Shown piece after piece: positions 35,435 to 47,850 of a stretch of 64,000 bases of DNA (within the stretch, counting starts at the first letter, position 1; every line of letters starts with the position of its first letter). The DNA is from Orthonyx spaldingii (Eukaryota; Chordata; Aves; Passeriformes; Orthonychidae), in assembly GCA_013397795.1 (NCBI GenBank), contig VZTJ01004697.1, positions 248,001-312,000 on the forward strand, written 5' to 3'. A program made the translations under genes and the position numbers. A model generated the notes under the pieces. That model saw only the letters and a program-made list of their open reading frames with translations, searched no databases and had not been told where the DNA came from.

Positions 35435-38400
35435 ACATCCCACAAAACACCATCAGTCTCTGACCTACTTTTGTCTCCAACAAAACCTTGTATATTCTTC
35501 TTTTTCCTGCTCTTTGCCCTGGTTTTCAGCTTGCTTTCCATGCCATGCCTCTGCATGTACATTCAAGGCTTATACAGCTTTTATTGACATTTTCTTGTAA
35601 ATACGGGTTTGGGCTGCAACCTACCCATTACACATTCAAAGGGTGCTTGATTGACAATTCTCTCCAAATCAGCAGGAAAATCAGCTGCACACTACTCTTT
35701 TATGTTCTTCTCCAGAGATCTGATTGGACTCCCTCCTGTGCTGTGCCAATCCTCAGGCCTGCCTGCTCCCCACGGACACTTAGGGGAGCTTTAAGGCTTC
35801 CCTGCATTGATTTTTAGGTCCCAGGAGCTGTGTGAGGCAGAGGGCTGTCAAAGAGCATTGCACCTTACAGTGGGGATGCACAGGGCTGCCGTGGAGCTCT
35901 CCTGTGAGATCCGTGGAGAAGCTGGCCGTGCCAGGGGCCATGCAGCCCTGCTGCTGGCATGCATGCTGCCACACCAAAGAAAACACTGCAGCCAGCTCTG
36001 TCTCCAGAGCAGGAGAGCATCCCCTGAGCCAGCAGAGGCAGCAGCTCACATCTGTTCAGGCGGCCACACGAGCTGCACAGCCTTAACACTGCTGCTTCTC
36101 ATTTATTCACCTGCCTTTTTTTTCGTTTTTCCCCCTCCACCCTCTAGCAGACGGATTTCCCTCAGACAGGACCTCCCCGCGGCCGTCTCTGCGTGTGTTG
36201 TTCCCTCTGCTGACTTCTAGGCACTGCGTAGGGGTGGGCTGGGGGCTGAGTTTGCCCGAAGGGCATTGCTTTGTACCTACCAGATGTGCTGAATTTCTCA
36301 CTTTGGCTCCCTCTGAGCAGCCCCCTGCTTCCTATTGACCTTGCTGTAATTTAAATTCTCAGCCTTTTGCCAGTCCCTGCAGCTGATTTATTCTCCTGGT
36401 GTTTAATGTTGGATTTGCCTCTTTGGAGAAAGGTTATAACCACCTTGGAAATACTTGAAGAGCAGACCTTCTCTCTTTTTTGTCATTTTTTTTTTTTCTC
36501 ACTCTTTGAGACCAAGCTCCTGTTACAGTATGTGGTAGTCTGCAGTTCCCCAGCTAGCAAATTCTCTGCTGGTCAGGTCTCTATGTGAGCATTTGCTTTC
36601 TGTCATTAAGCCTTTAGAGATCTTGCCAGCCACTGGTTTGGCATCCAGTCATTCTCAGCAGGACTGGTTGCCTGTATCCTGTCTTTAGCTAATGCTCTGT
36701 CAACCACAGGGGAAACTCAGCCAACAAGATCTCTATCAGCCTTTCAAGGACCAACCGTTCCGCCATGTGGACTGAAGTCGTGTGCTCTGGCCTGATCTAT
36801 TTATTAAAGAGCTCTGCCAATCAGCAGATCTTGTCAAAAATAATGTTTCCCCTTATCCCCTCCCTCCTTCCTGGAAAATGTTGGTGCAAGTGACAAAATG
36901 TTTGTTTTCATTGACTTATTCCATGGAAATTTACTGGTTCTGCTGGAAAATGAAAGATACGTTTTCATCTGCAGAAGATCTTTCAGATTTCCAATAAAAG
37001 AAAACTAATTGAAAATTTTCAAGGAAAGGCACTAATCACTGTTAATACATGGATTTCACTGAATCTCAGCTTTCCAGCAAAACTGCTCTTTGCTTAGGTT
37101 CACTAGTGATTGAATGATTTTCCTATATGGAGGTGCTCCTGCAGGATGGTGCTGAGGCTTGCTGTGGCACTCGCTGCCACCTGCTTTTCTGGGCCATGTT
37201 GGCTATAACCACCCCTTTAGGACACATTGTTGTCCTGCATTGCTGGTTGACTTGACACATATGGAAATGGTCCTTTTTCTTGATGGAGTCTGCTGGCTGC
37301 CTGATCATCTAGATGGCCTTCAAGCATTGTTTCAGAAGGAGTGGTTTTTGTTTGGAAGACAGGTGTAATTGTGTGGCTTAAATTCTTCTTTGTGTGGCAA
37401 AGATCTTGATCTAGTTACCATTTATTTCATTCTGTGTGAACTAGCTGTAATCATATAAGCTATAACCAGTCTTCTTCATTCCTCTGTGTGTGGGAGACCA
37501 TGTCTGAATGCAGGGGGAGCTCTCCTAGATGCTTCAGACCCAAGACGGGGGTTTCACTTCACTTACTCTTGAGACACGTAGAAATCTGTGACAAAGCCAA
37601 GCAGTTCACACAGGTATCTTGCATTTTGATGACAACATGATCCTTTCTCACTCATCTGTACGCATCTGGTCCTGCCTTCCCCTCCCATCAGATCTTTGCC
37701 TACTGTTAACCTTCCAGCCCTAAACACACACAAGATCATATCTGTGTTTCTATCCGGGCCATGGGCTTCCTACTTTGTGGACCAGAAACTGAGGCATTGC
37801 ATCATTAGGCTCTGCTCTGTCGTACAAGCATGAGGGAAGGTGGAGAGGGTTGATCAAGTTAAGCCTGGAACTGGTCCATTAGTGAGATGTGCTCACAAAC
37901 TCACTGTGATCACCGGAATTAAGCTTTAAAGTTCTCTGAGCAAATGCTGAACTAGCCCAGCTCTGAGAATTGCTGTGTGTGTGTGTGTGCATGCACACGC
38001 GTGTGTTTCAGCCAGATGCTCTGGCTCAGCCTCCTTGAGCTTGGCAGAGACTTCTTTCCAGAAACTCAGAATTGTGACTTCAATGCCTGGTGGATTCCTC
38101 TGAGCTGGCCTCCAGTTTGTCTGGCAGATACCAGCCAGCCATTTAACCACAGCTGGACTGGTAGGAGAAGGCTTTGGAAACCGAAGAGCCTTGCCCACCC
38201 TTGTTGGCTGGGGGAGATGAATCTCTCCCTCTTGCCTGCCCAGCTCTGGAGGTGCTGTCACTCCGACACCTCAGTTGTACCGCGTACAAAAGCACCAAAC
38301 AGCTGGTAGGGCAAACACAGGAAGAGCGGGTTTTCCTTTGGAGAAGGCAGCTCTGTCAAAGCTCCAAATATCTTGAAACATTTTTAGTATGAAAAGTGCT

Positions 38401-38691
38401 ATTTTTAAAAACCTGAAACGACTTTTTAAAATGTTGTGCAATAGGTAATATGAAATATAAAGTAAGTAACTCCAACTAGTCTTGTCCAGATTTAAAGAAA
38501 AAAAAAGTTGGGTTTTTTTTTCATAGAGAATTTAGTCATATTCAGGTTTTATCCTGGCTTTGAAAAGAAAACCCTTCTGGTCTTGAGTGAGTCCACATTA
38601 CAGTACCTCGCTTTTTTGGTGAAACAAAGTATTGGTTCACAGTGAAACTTAATGGGAAGATTTTCTTTAGGATCCAACCCTATTTATGCTG
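35435..38691. other. Non-coding DNA, nothing recognised
   Basis: No recognised genes. 35800-36230 is somewhat GC-richer, with several overlapping frames on both strands (up to 137 codons) that match no protein. 36880-37020 has the GAAAATTTTC-type look of an old AT-rich repeat. A TG microsatellite lies at 37974-38007. Confidence 0.5.
37974..38007. repeat. (TG)n with alternating purine-pyrimidine dyad
   Basis: TGTGTGTGTGTGTG is followed by CATGCACACGCGTGTGT. The whole stretch alternates purine and pyrimidine, and its second half contains the dyad ACACGCGTGT. Confidence 0.85.
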
Positions 38692-38762
38692 CACAGCTGT
38701 GTCACTCAGTTGGAGTTCTCTTACATAAGCCTCGGTCCCTCACCTGGAAAACAGGAAAAGCC
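38692..38762 (+). mobile_element. MIR-like SINE core fragment
   Basis: CAGCTGTGTCACTCAGTTGGAGTTCTCTTACATAAGCCTCGGTCCCTCACCTGGAAAACAGG follows the MIR core block by block: 'CTGTGTGACCTTGGGCAAGTCACTTAACCTCTCTGTGCCTCAGTTTCC-CATCTGTAAAATGGG'. It is highly diverged but collinear. Confidence 0.55.
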
Positions 38763-38834
38763 CCATATAGTTAATGTGACTGATCACGAAACACGCACAT
38801 TGAGTCAAGCATGATATCAATGAGGAAAAGGAAC
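38763..38834. other. Spacer between two MIR-like pieces
   Basis: Seventy-two bases with no recognisable origin separate the core-like and head-like MIR fragments. Confidence 0.4.
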
Positions 38835-38900
38835 GACCCTGTGGGTAGGGCAGTGGCCTGGGACATGAGATCTGGGTTCCCTGTTCCCTGCAAGCGGTCC
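38835..38900 (+). mobile_element. MIR-like SINE 5' head fragment
   Basis: GGGTAGGGCAGTGGCCTGGGACATGAGATCTGGGTTCCCTGTTCCCTGC resembles the tRNA-derived head of amniote MIR: 'TAGAGCA-GGGCCTGGGAGTCAGGA-CCTGGGTTCTATTCCC'. It lies downstream of a core fragment in the same orientation, so it is probably a separate copy. Confidence 0.5.
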
Positions 38901-41763
38901 CTGTGGCCATAACCTCATCACCTGAGATCATCCTTGTTAGATAGTGATTATGGCTTTGGCAGTGGCTCTCAATGTGCCATTAGTACCGACCAAGCGCACC
39001 GTGTACGCAAAGCCCCAGCCCGATGACGAAGGTGGCCCAAGGTGATGAAGGTGACTTGGTACTAGGTATCAGCTCCTTGGTTATAAGGAAACATGCAAAC
39101 CTTTTTCCTCTTGGCTTCTATTACATTACATTTTCCTCTTGGCTCCTTGAGGGGAGCCAGAAAATCGCCACAGTTAGAAGTCTGCTGGAAGCTCACCAGT
39201 CGAGGGGCTGGTGGCACACAAAACCTGACAGACTTGGGAGTGAATAGGAGTAAACCCAGCAAGGGTTAGGTGAGGCCAGCGAGCTTTATTTTTGAAGCGG
39301 CACAGAGAGAGAGGGAAGAAAGGAAGGAGGAAACAGCTGTAAGGACATTTTTGTTGCTGACTGGTCCAAAGGAATGTGTATAAACAGCTTTAGATGTATT
39401 TTCCTGAGCATGCTAAGTGTATTTACTCCCTGCTCTAATTGGTCCTGCCTCAAGTTAGCCAGGACTAAGAGTTCCCATGGGAAGTACGCCTCACTGACTC
39501 AAGCGGTCTGCAGACTGACTGCTGTTCACAGTGCAACCTGTGTTTATGATGGCTCCATAGCTGTCCTTTCTCACAGCCTCCTGTCGGAGTGCCCAGGGCC
39601 AGTGCAGACTTGGCTCTGCCCAAGGGTCCATGGGCCAGGTGGCTTTACTGCAGGGCAGCAGCAGGGCCTGGCTGGCACCGGTGCTGGGTCTGGCAGCACA
39701 GGAGTAAAGGGCTGCGTCTCCCTCCCTGGACAGCTGGTCCACATGGCCGAGGCAGAGGATGCTTGAATCTATTTCATGAGCTGGCCACAGCTCAATTCTT
39801 CACTCAATCCAAGCAAGTTGCAGGCAAGGGTTCCATGAGCAGGAACATTTTCCTGGTATGTGCATTGCCATGCAGGCACCAACAACAAAAGGCATTTCTG
39901 CACGTGCAAATGCCCCTGGATGCACACAAAGTGTTTGTTTCCAGTAAAACCCAGATGGACACTTTTTCTGAAGAAAGTGCAAGCAGTCAGCAAAAAAGGG
40001 GGGGAAGCATAAACCAGTTTCTCATTGCAAAATGTCATTTTGATGGAACTGACATTTTTAGCAAAGCCAGTATAAATTTCAATGTTTTGTTTTGTTTGTT
40101 TTAAAAAAACAAACACAGAAAATGTCCAAATATGTAATATTGACATTTTCAGAACCAAATGTTTTCCTATTCCATGCTATCACAGTTCTTAAATTTTGAG
40201 TTAACTTTTTCTTAAAAATACTACAAAGAGACCAAAGGAAAAAGAAGGCTTAAGTTCTTCTGAAGTATGTGGGCTTTCCACAAATATTATCTTTTCATTC
40301 TGACTCAACACTTGAGCCTATCCATCAAAGTGAAAATGAGATGCCCTCTTTTGGGAAATGCATGTTTTACTCCACTATCTAAGCCAGTTAGTTGTGAAAA
40401 TGTTTCCCAAGAGCCCTGCCCATGACTGGTGATCTTTTGGGCTGCTGGCATTCTCCAGCCAGCAGACACCTGTAAAATGCATCCTTGGCAGGGTACCAGA
40501 ACAATTGCCTTTCCCATGCAGGGAACATCAAGGCAGAGGCAGGTTACAACCCAGGCTGTCACCTTGTCTGAAAGAAAGATAAACCAAAAATTTCATCCAG
40601 CTGCTGGATTTCTAAAAATTGCTTTCCCTGAAGGTGCTCGAGGGCAAGAGATGTTGAGGAAGGGAGATATTTGAAGGGGGTGTTCCTGGATGCAGAATGA
40701 TACAAAAGCACGAGGTGGGAGCTGCCACTGCCTTGCTGGTTGCCACGCTGTGGAGCCAGCAGAAGTCATTGATAGGAAGGGAAGCACTGGTGTGGTTATG
40801 ACAGTTTTTAAGCACTGTGTAAACACTGGTGAGAAGGCTTGATTATGACTGCAGTTCCCCTGCATGCATTATATTGCAAAGAGATCTACAAAGAGAACCC
40901 AGTGTGAGTGAAAAACTGAGCAGTGGGTTTGAGTTTGGTGACATTGGATACTGAGTTGGGCTTGGGAGCTCCAGCAAGATTTGTTTCACAAACATGCTGA
41001 GCCTCTGGTTTCCCTTCTCTTTCACTTCCACCTTTCCTTCAAAGCTCTCTTTCCTTCAGTGTTTCCCAAATCCCACCAGCCTCTGATGTGTTGGACACAG
41101 CTCTCAGGACCTGGCAGCAGAGCCTCCCCATGTGCCCGGGAGGTGCTGCCAGTCACACCTGTCATTCAGAAGAAAATATTGCCTACAAGTTTACCCAGGA
41201 CCACTGAAGGGAACCAGTAGCAAAGGAGAGATGGAAAAATCAGCCCCCAGAAGAGACTGATTGTTCCCATTAGGAAAGTTGACCTTCAGGGAGTGCAGTA
41301 TTAAGAGCACCAACACGTGGTGTCATGCATGATACACATGCCAACTCTCCAGGAGGATTTCCAGTTTCCAGGAGGTTTTCCAGTTTTTATCTCAGATAGA
41401 AGTTGATGCTCTCTGAGCCCCAAAGACCTCCTATTCAGTCCCTCAGGACAGTGTTAGCAGGGCTTGCTGCCCATGGCCCAAAAATTCTCAGACTTTACAG
41501 CTGGCTGGAGGGGTTATGAAAGCCTGGAGTAAGTCCAGTCTGCTTTTGACTGCTTTTTCCCTTGAGGTGTTCTCCATGGCTCTTTTTTTATCTTGCTATC
41601 CATCCCATGACATCTCTCTCTCCCCCTTCTCCCATGGCCCCTCACCAGCACCAACTCCACCCTTCCCTGAGTGTCCCAGTTAGGAAGTGAAGAGGTAACT
41701 ACGTGCCAGCTAGTACCTTCTTATCTAGTCACAGTATGTTCCCCTAAGGGAATTTTTGGCCTG

Positions 41764-41767
<4 letters not shown>
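38901..41767. other. Non-coding DNA, weak old repeat traces
   Basis: 38970-39035 holds a small CpG cluster. 40030-40165 is an AT-rich dyad-bearing segment treated as a finding. A 19-bp tandem duplication lies at 41349-41386. The 171-codon frame at 39589-40104 (plus) resembles no known protein and overlaps minus-strand frames. Confidence 0.5.
41349..41386. repeat. 19-bp tandem duplication
   Basis: CCAGGAGG(A/T)TTTCCAGTTT occurs twice in direct succession with one mismatch. Confidence 0.85.
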
Positions 41768-41801
<34 letters not shown>

Positions 41802-41804
41802 TGT
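41768..41804. repeat. (TG)n microsatellite
   Basis: About 18 TG units, interrupted once by TATG near the right end. It is the longest dinucleotide repeat here. Confidence 0.95.
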
Positions 41805-43239
41805 TTTATATGCTTTATTTTTATCACAGAAAGGATAGACAGTACATTATGTCTTCAGTCCAGGAGGTTACACACTAGATAAGAGACAGATATACTACAA
41901 CTGCTCCAGCCCGTGGAGTTGTGTTCCTGAGATAGCACTGGGAATGTAACAGGTACACTGCTTCTAACCCCCCACATTCAGGCAGTGGATTTTGTGTCAA
42001 CAAATCCAGATCCAAGCAGAGATTTCAATGTTGATGTTCCCGCAGACAGAGAATAAAGTCCACAGTGCTTCCTCCATTTCTGCCACACTTGTACTTTCTC
42101 ATAGGCCCCAGTCTCTCATCTCCCCCATCCTATCCACTTCTCCTCTGCCTTCATTCTCAGCCCCTCTGTCCATCTCCAATCTGGATGTGTTGTGTGGTTC
42201 AGTGATCCCCTTGGGCTCCTCCAGGAACACATCCATATTCAAAAGGAAATGGGGGATGTGTGTGTTCAGGCTACAGTGGTGTCAACAACCTCATAGTAGC
42301 ACCTGTTAACCAAAGTTCGGAAAGGAAATGGAAAAAAAAGATATTTTGGTATTAAGAGCTAGAATCAGAGATGGTTTTTCTGTGTATCTTTTTTGCATCT
42401 TTCTTGAACCATCTGGGCTAGTTATAATGCTGGAGACTCTATACGGGTTTTTAAAGGATTAAGGGTGAGCCACAGTAGCGGGTGATCCCCACTACAGTAA
42501 TGATCATACCAAAAAGATGATCCTTTTTTTTCTACTGTTTCAATAACAGTGTCCTTGCCACTGAGCCACAGCTGTGGCAGGCTCCAGTGAGCATCCAGAG
42601 TCTGATTCACCAACACCATCACCCTCCACTATGTTCAGGGGCACACAGCCACTTCCACGAAGCCTTTCTGCAAGGGAAGTGTTGCAGAGCCTTTGAGTCA
42701 TCCCACAAACTCCTGCCCTCCTCCACCTCCTCCCCAGAGCCTTTGTCTTATGCTGTGAAAATTAACAGCATGTTGCAGCATCACAGTGTTGCATTGGGGT
42801 TGGTGATGCTAGGTTTATTTTCCCAGGAGAAACAGATAAAGATGGCACCAGCTACTACCCAACACTAAAGCTAAATTAGTAAATTTATTGTTCTTTCAAA
42901 CCTGAGGGATGTGACAGGGACTGTTTTGGATTTTGATCCAAAGCTTAACAAAGCTGTGACCTTTGTATCAGCCTGACAATGAGCAATTGCGGCCACGCTG
43001 CCCCAGCATCCATCACATGCAATGATTTAGTGGCTTGACTGGCATAGCAGAGATGAAAGTCACTGTAACTAAACATTGTCACAAGATGGATGTCTCCCAC
43101 TTAGAAAATATTGTCTTAACTTAGGCCTCAGTTTCTGGGTGTTTCTGTGAGGGTCTCATCCTAGTGTCTGCATCCTTTGCAAATATTACCCGGACTTTAA
43201 TGCATGTGTCTTTGTGGCTTACCTGTGAGATAAGAGCAA

Positions 43240-43280
43240 ACCATCATCCTAATTTCAGAGTGAGGGAAATAAGGCACCAG
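43240..43280 (-). mobile_element. MIR-like fragment (minus strand)
   Basis: CCATCATCCTAATTTCAGAGTGAGGGAAATAAGGCACC fits the complement of the MIR core: 'ATTATCCCCATTTTACAGATGAGGAAACTGAGGCAC'. It is too short to be certain. Confidence 0.4.
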
Positions 43281-44490
43281 TGTAACTATTCCTTGTGTTA
43301 TCTAGCACGAGCCATATAAATTTCAATTTTCCTGAATAGCTTTTCTGTAGCTCTTTATGCATATTCAGCATGGCTCTGGCTGGCCCTAGGTCCAGTCCCG
43401 AAGGCTGACAACCTCTGCACTTCCAATCTCTCATGTCTTGCACTTGGGCAACTTGAAATGAGAGATATGCAACACACATCTCAAAGATCTAATTCCCTAA
43501 CCTATGAGGGCTTGACATTGCCTTCTTGGTGTCCTGATGCTTCTGTTCATGCCATAGATATCCAGTACATGCTTAAGTTTAAAGTAAAGCTGTCATCACC
43601 CCTGCAGTGTTATTTTCCAAGACTCCTGTGGTAAGGCTAATTAGGCCATTACACATATCTTACAAGATTTTTAATCACTGGCTATATCAAAGAAATATAT
43701 CAAACAAATATCAGATTAAGTTGTACCTATGTCTCCCTCCCCTTCCACAAAACTCCACACTGATTGTTCCAGTGCTACTCATGCAATAGAACTGTGCGGC
43801 AATGTGTTTTCTCGAGTTTTCAGATGGGGGAAAACAGAGCTGCTGGAGACCAAGTCAGCAAAATCCATGTAGTTCTTACAACCCTCTCCATCTGCATGTG
43901 CCCTCAGTCTCAGCCATCTGCAGGGAATTTGCAGGTTCAGGAGATGGGACAGGAGGATGGTCCCTGCCTCATCACACCGCTGGGTCCAGTCAAACTTCTC
44001 TGCAATAGCTACACTTCTACTTGAGCCCCCTGATAGCTTCTCACCTTCACCTCAGGGAGACATGGGCTGATTTGGTTTTGATTTTTCCTTCCTACCAAGG
44101 ACCCCCTTTCTGGTTCAGCTTTTGGCACAGCTTTTCACTCGCTGATGATCAGCTTGGACACCTGAACACTTTCAAGGTACACACGAAGTTCTGAGCAATG
44201 ACTTCTGCCACTCTTAATCCCTGACAGCTAATCAGAAGCTTCTCCCAGGTCTCCCAGCCTCCCAAAGACCCTCCTCACCCACTGTGAGGTTCCCTGTGGC
44301 CAGCTCTCACCATGTGGCAGGGCTTTGCTGGGGCAGCACCATGGAGCTGGCAAACCTACAGCCCACGTAAGCCTTTCTCCTCCAGTACTTTCCAGCTCTG
44401 GGACTGTTAAAGCTTGCACATTCATGAGGCTGAACATCCCACAGTGGTTTTGAGAACAGGTTATTCTGCCTGCCTCTAGTTTGCTGCTTT

Positions 44491-44508
44491 CCCCCCCCCT
44501 CCCCCCCA
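44491..44508. repeat. C-tract
   Basis: C9, T, C7 in a row, so the minus strand carries two long G-runs. Confidence 0.85.
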
Positions 44509-45182
44509 GCTCTCCCATCTGCTCTGCAAGGCCAGTAGCAGGGCTGGGGTCTGCCTCCTCCAGTTTGCATGGTGGGACTGGGTCCCTGCTCTGCCATACA
44601 AGCGAAAATTTATTGCTCTCCTTGGAGAGGAGAGACTGGCTGTGTGCCTGAGCAGTGGGGCTGGGACCCAGTGGGTGCTCCTGCCAGCCAGGGTGTCAGG
44701 CAGGGTAGCAGAAATGCTTTCGTTCCAGCTAAGCAGTGTTGGAAAAGTGTTTTCTTTTCATCCTCTTTCTAATTTTGGGCTCTGAAGTCAGTGCCCAAAA
44801 CACACATACACCCGAGTCTAAAGTCCAGCGGGCCAAGATAGATGTGTCATTATGGGGACTGTACAAACAGGAGCAGGATGGGAGGGAAGAGGAGCCAAAC
44901 AATGGAGTCTCCCTTCTTTCTGCCCAATATTTATTGTGATTTTCATGTCTCTGTCCCTGGCTACCCTCAGGCATGCCCATGGTAGGTAGGGCTGGGCTGC
45001 ACCTTCCTTGTTTATGCCAGACCTCCTCTACCTGCTCCATTTGACTGTTTTTTTCACTTTTTAAATTCATTTGTTAGATTTTCCATGATGGAAGACAACC
45101 CAAGGAGCATCACTGTGGCTGCAACACAACACACTCCTACCTGTTTCCAGGCAGGTGTCACTACACCTCCCATCATCTGTGC

Positions 45183-45220
45183 AGCACAAAAACAGGACCA
45201 GAAGCACAAAAATGGGACCA
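45183..45220. repeat. 20-bp-period tandem duplication
   Basis: AGCACAAAAACAGGACCA and AGCACAAAAATGGGACCA are separated by GA. There are two mismatches in 18 bases. Confidence 0.8.
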
Positions 45221-46254
45221 GGGGCCTCCGTGGGGATGGGATGAGGAAACAGCCTGCTCATCCACAGTCACCATCCCTGCCTGAAGGATGCAGCCCCAGG
45301 ACAGGATGCAACCAGGCAAGTAAAAAGGCAACAGTTGATGAATATTCTGCAGACAGATCTGAGGACATTTTTAAGTTCTACTGGAAAATAATATTTGATA
45401 TTTTGCAATTTAGTAATAACATATTTTACCTATGTGACTTTTCCTGCAAGGCAGGCAATGCTATCACATTATCGATGATATTTTTTGTACTCTTTCCAGT
45501 GTCCTTCTTTGCACCATTTCCCATCTCTTATGCCAATCATTCATGAATTGTACACTCATTCACACACATATTTAAATGGACAAGAATACAGATCAGCTGG
45601 ACCTTAAAAATCAAGGGGTTTGTATTTAATATATTTTCACCTGTGAAGCAAGATATTGATATTGGCTGAAAGTGGATGCTTCCACAGGGAGTTTTCTCTC
45701 TCACACTTCCCCAAAGAAGAGACCCCTACCCACTATCTTTCACCACCTTCTGTGTCTGCACAGGCACTGGGTACTGAACAGAGGTTGTGCTTGCAGCAGT
45801 GCACAAAATAATATATTCAATGCACACAGAAAAAAAATTTTAAAATTATCACATCCTGAGAAGTTCCCTAAACATTCTTAAAATAGATTTTTCCATCATT
45901 TAAGGTCTCATGTAGAGCCCTGGCTGATGAGGTCTGGGAATCTGCTGTTAATTTGCTCATTAGGATGTGTTTTTACAGTGGCTTTCAGCACTCATGAGTT
46001 TTGTGTTCTTTCTAAAACACTCACTAAACTTCCAGTAGCAAACTGCATGAGGAGACTAATGCCCCCTTGGTAGATCCCACTGATCCCGTAAAATCAGCAC
46101 TAAGTCCCGACTCCCCCATGGCCTCCAGTCAATATGGTGCCAAGGCAAGAATCAAACACATTCACGTCCCCAGATACGCCATGGCTGAGAAGTCCTGGGT
46201 TCAGAATAGATCTGAAGGAGCTTTTACCTGTCTATCCCAGGAATGTACCCCGCT

Positions 46255-46465
46255 GCCTCTGCCAGCAGCAAGCCCCGGGCCGTGACGTACGCGGAGGAGC
46301 AATGTGGCCGCGAGTGTGGTGGGGAATGCCGAGGATGCCACAACAGGAAGCATGGAGACATAACATGTCCAAGTGGGGTAACTGAGGCAGACGGAGCAGG
46401 AATGCGATTACATGACCCCCGCGGGATTTGGCTGAGACGCCGGGGCGTGCTGAGCTCATTCCTCC
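46255..46465. promoter_or_regulatory. Small CpG-rich cluster
   Basis: About 17 CpG dinucleotides by eye in roughly 210 bases, in contrast to CpG-poor surroundings. It includes CCGTGACGTACGCGG near 46278-46292, which holds a TGACG bZIP half-site, and the dyad CCCGCGGG near 46418-46425. It could be a small CpG island (an alternative promoter or enhancer), a young insertion, or a conserved exon. The 170-codon frame running through it has no recognisable domain. Confidence 0.35.
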
Positions 46466-47850
46466 GTCAGAGGGAGGAAGAGAGTGGAGCAGGTCTTGCT
46501 GTTTGTGTTTTATCAGATAGAACCGAATGGCATCAGGAAACATTGTGGTTTGGGGAAAGATGGATTTCAGCACATTCCCCAGCTCCTGCTCTGTGTCCCA
46601 AAGAGAGGGAGCAAGTGAAAGTTTCCAGGGGCACACTGGTGTGGGAGAGGGAGCCACCTGCAAAGGCTTGCCAGGAAGCCAGCAGATGCCAGAGGCTCAG
46701 ACTACTTCAGTGTGCAGGCTGCAGGGCCCTTTCACGAGCTCATTCTTCAATGTGATCAGGAGTTTTCCTTTGAAAGAGTTTAGTTTTTAAACTTGAAAAT
46801 ATCACTTTCTCCAAAGTAGAACTATCTGTGGAAAAAAAATAGTTTCAGTGTTAGCAAATTCAAATAGTATCTTGTCAGTGGTTTCAGCTCTGGGGAATCC
46901 TGCATCAAAAGTATTTTAGGTTCATTAATAGTATTCTGAATATAGAGAACGTGGAGTAAAAAGACCTTGAGATCCTTTTCTGTATTAATAAATCCTCTGA
47001 GTGTTCTTTTCTAGGTTTTGCAGGTATCTTAAATGTTTTATGTGAGGCTCTGAGAAAACAAAACTACCAGTCCATTGATGTAACATTCTTCTTCTTTCTC
47101 AGCCCAGTTTGGGATTATTCCTATCAGCCCCTTTGCATTTTATGCACAGCTTCCCAAGTTCCATCACTTCATTAGGAAACAACCACGTACAGCAATACTG
47201 TCAAGAGTAGGAGCAGATCTGAGGTGCTCACAGAAAGGCTGGGAACAAAATTTTCAAAAGTTTGGAAAACAATTCTCATAGCAACTGGTTTGGGCCAGTA
47301 CCTGAAGCATGCCTCATGGCAGATCAGAATCAATAAAGGGGACCTCATCAAAACTCTTTCACCTCCCAGATATACTTCCTTTGAAGGATTCCTGCTTTTC
47401 CCAGGTTGAACACTGCTTATCGGTTGAATCAAGGCAGCTTTTTTCCTTTACCTGGCAATACAGCAAGTCTCACATGGGCATGTGAGCAAGAAGTGAGATT
47501 GCTTCCAGTCTTCTACGCAATTCAGAGGTCAGGATATTTAAGTTTCTAAACTATATGGACCGTGTCAGAGCTCTGAACTCTGCTGGAATTTCTGAAAGGC
47601 TTTTTATGGGTTTTGGTTCACACTGGAGGGGAGGATTCAGGTGACTTTTGGTGTGCTTGGTGCATTCATATTCCTGTGCTTGTCCTTCCTGCTTTTAAAC
47701 CATCACCTACCAAAAACATGCTGAGGTCAGGATTCAGCTGGTGGCCTGGCTGGTGGGAGAAGCAAAAACCAGCCTGAACTTCCCTCTTTTAGCTTTGCAT
47801 GAGCTTGGGAGTGCTGACTTTAGTGAAAACTTGTTTTCATCAATCTTCAA

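Larger units (their letters stand above)
41805..47850. other. Non-coding DNA, no recognised gene
   Basis: Besides a MIR-like scrap at 43240-43280, a C-tract at 44491-44508, a tandem duplication at 45183-45220 and the CpG cluster at 46255-46465, I see nothing I can name. Frames of 143-170 codons near 45.1-45.5 and 46.2-46.8 kb have no recognisable domains. Confidence 0.5.

Noticed and set aside
37765..37805. GACCAGAAACTGAGGCAT considered as a MIR fragment
   Set aside because: The match is confined to a short motif and lacks the flanking blocks.
39102..39144. Direct repeat TTTTCCTCTTGGCT considered as a target-site duplication around an insertion
   Set aside because: The spacing is only about 30 bases and the sequence between has no element structure.
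39589..40104. 171-codon frame
   Set aside because: Unrecognisable peptide running from GC-rich DNA into the AT-rich repeat-like segment; overlapping frames lie on the other strand.
46243..46755. 170-codon frame through the CpG cluster
   Set aside because: No known domain or homologue. Few stops are expected in GC-rich DNA, and a 143-codon frame overlaps on the other strand.
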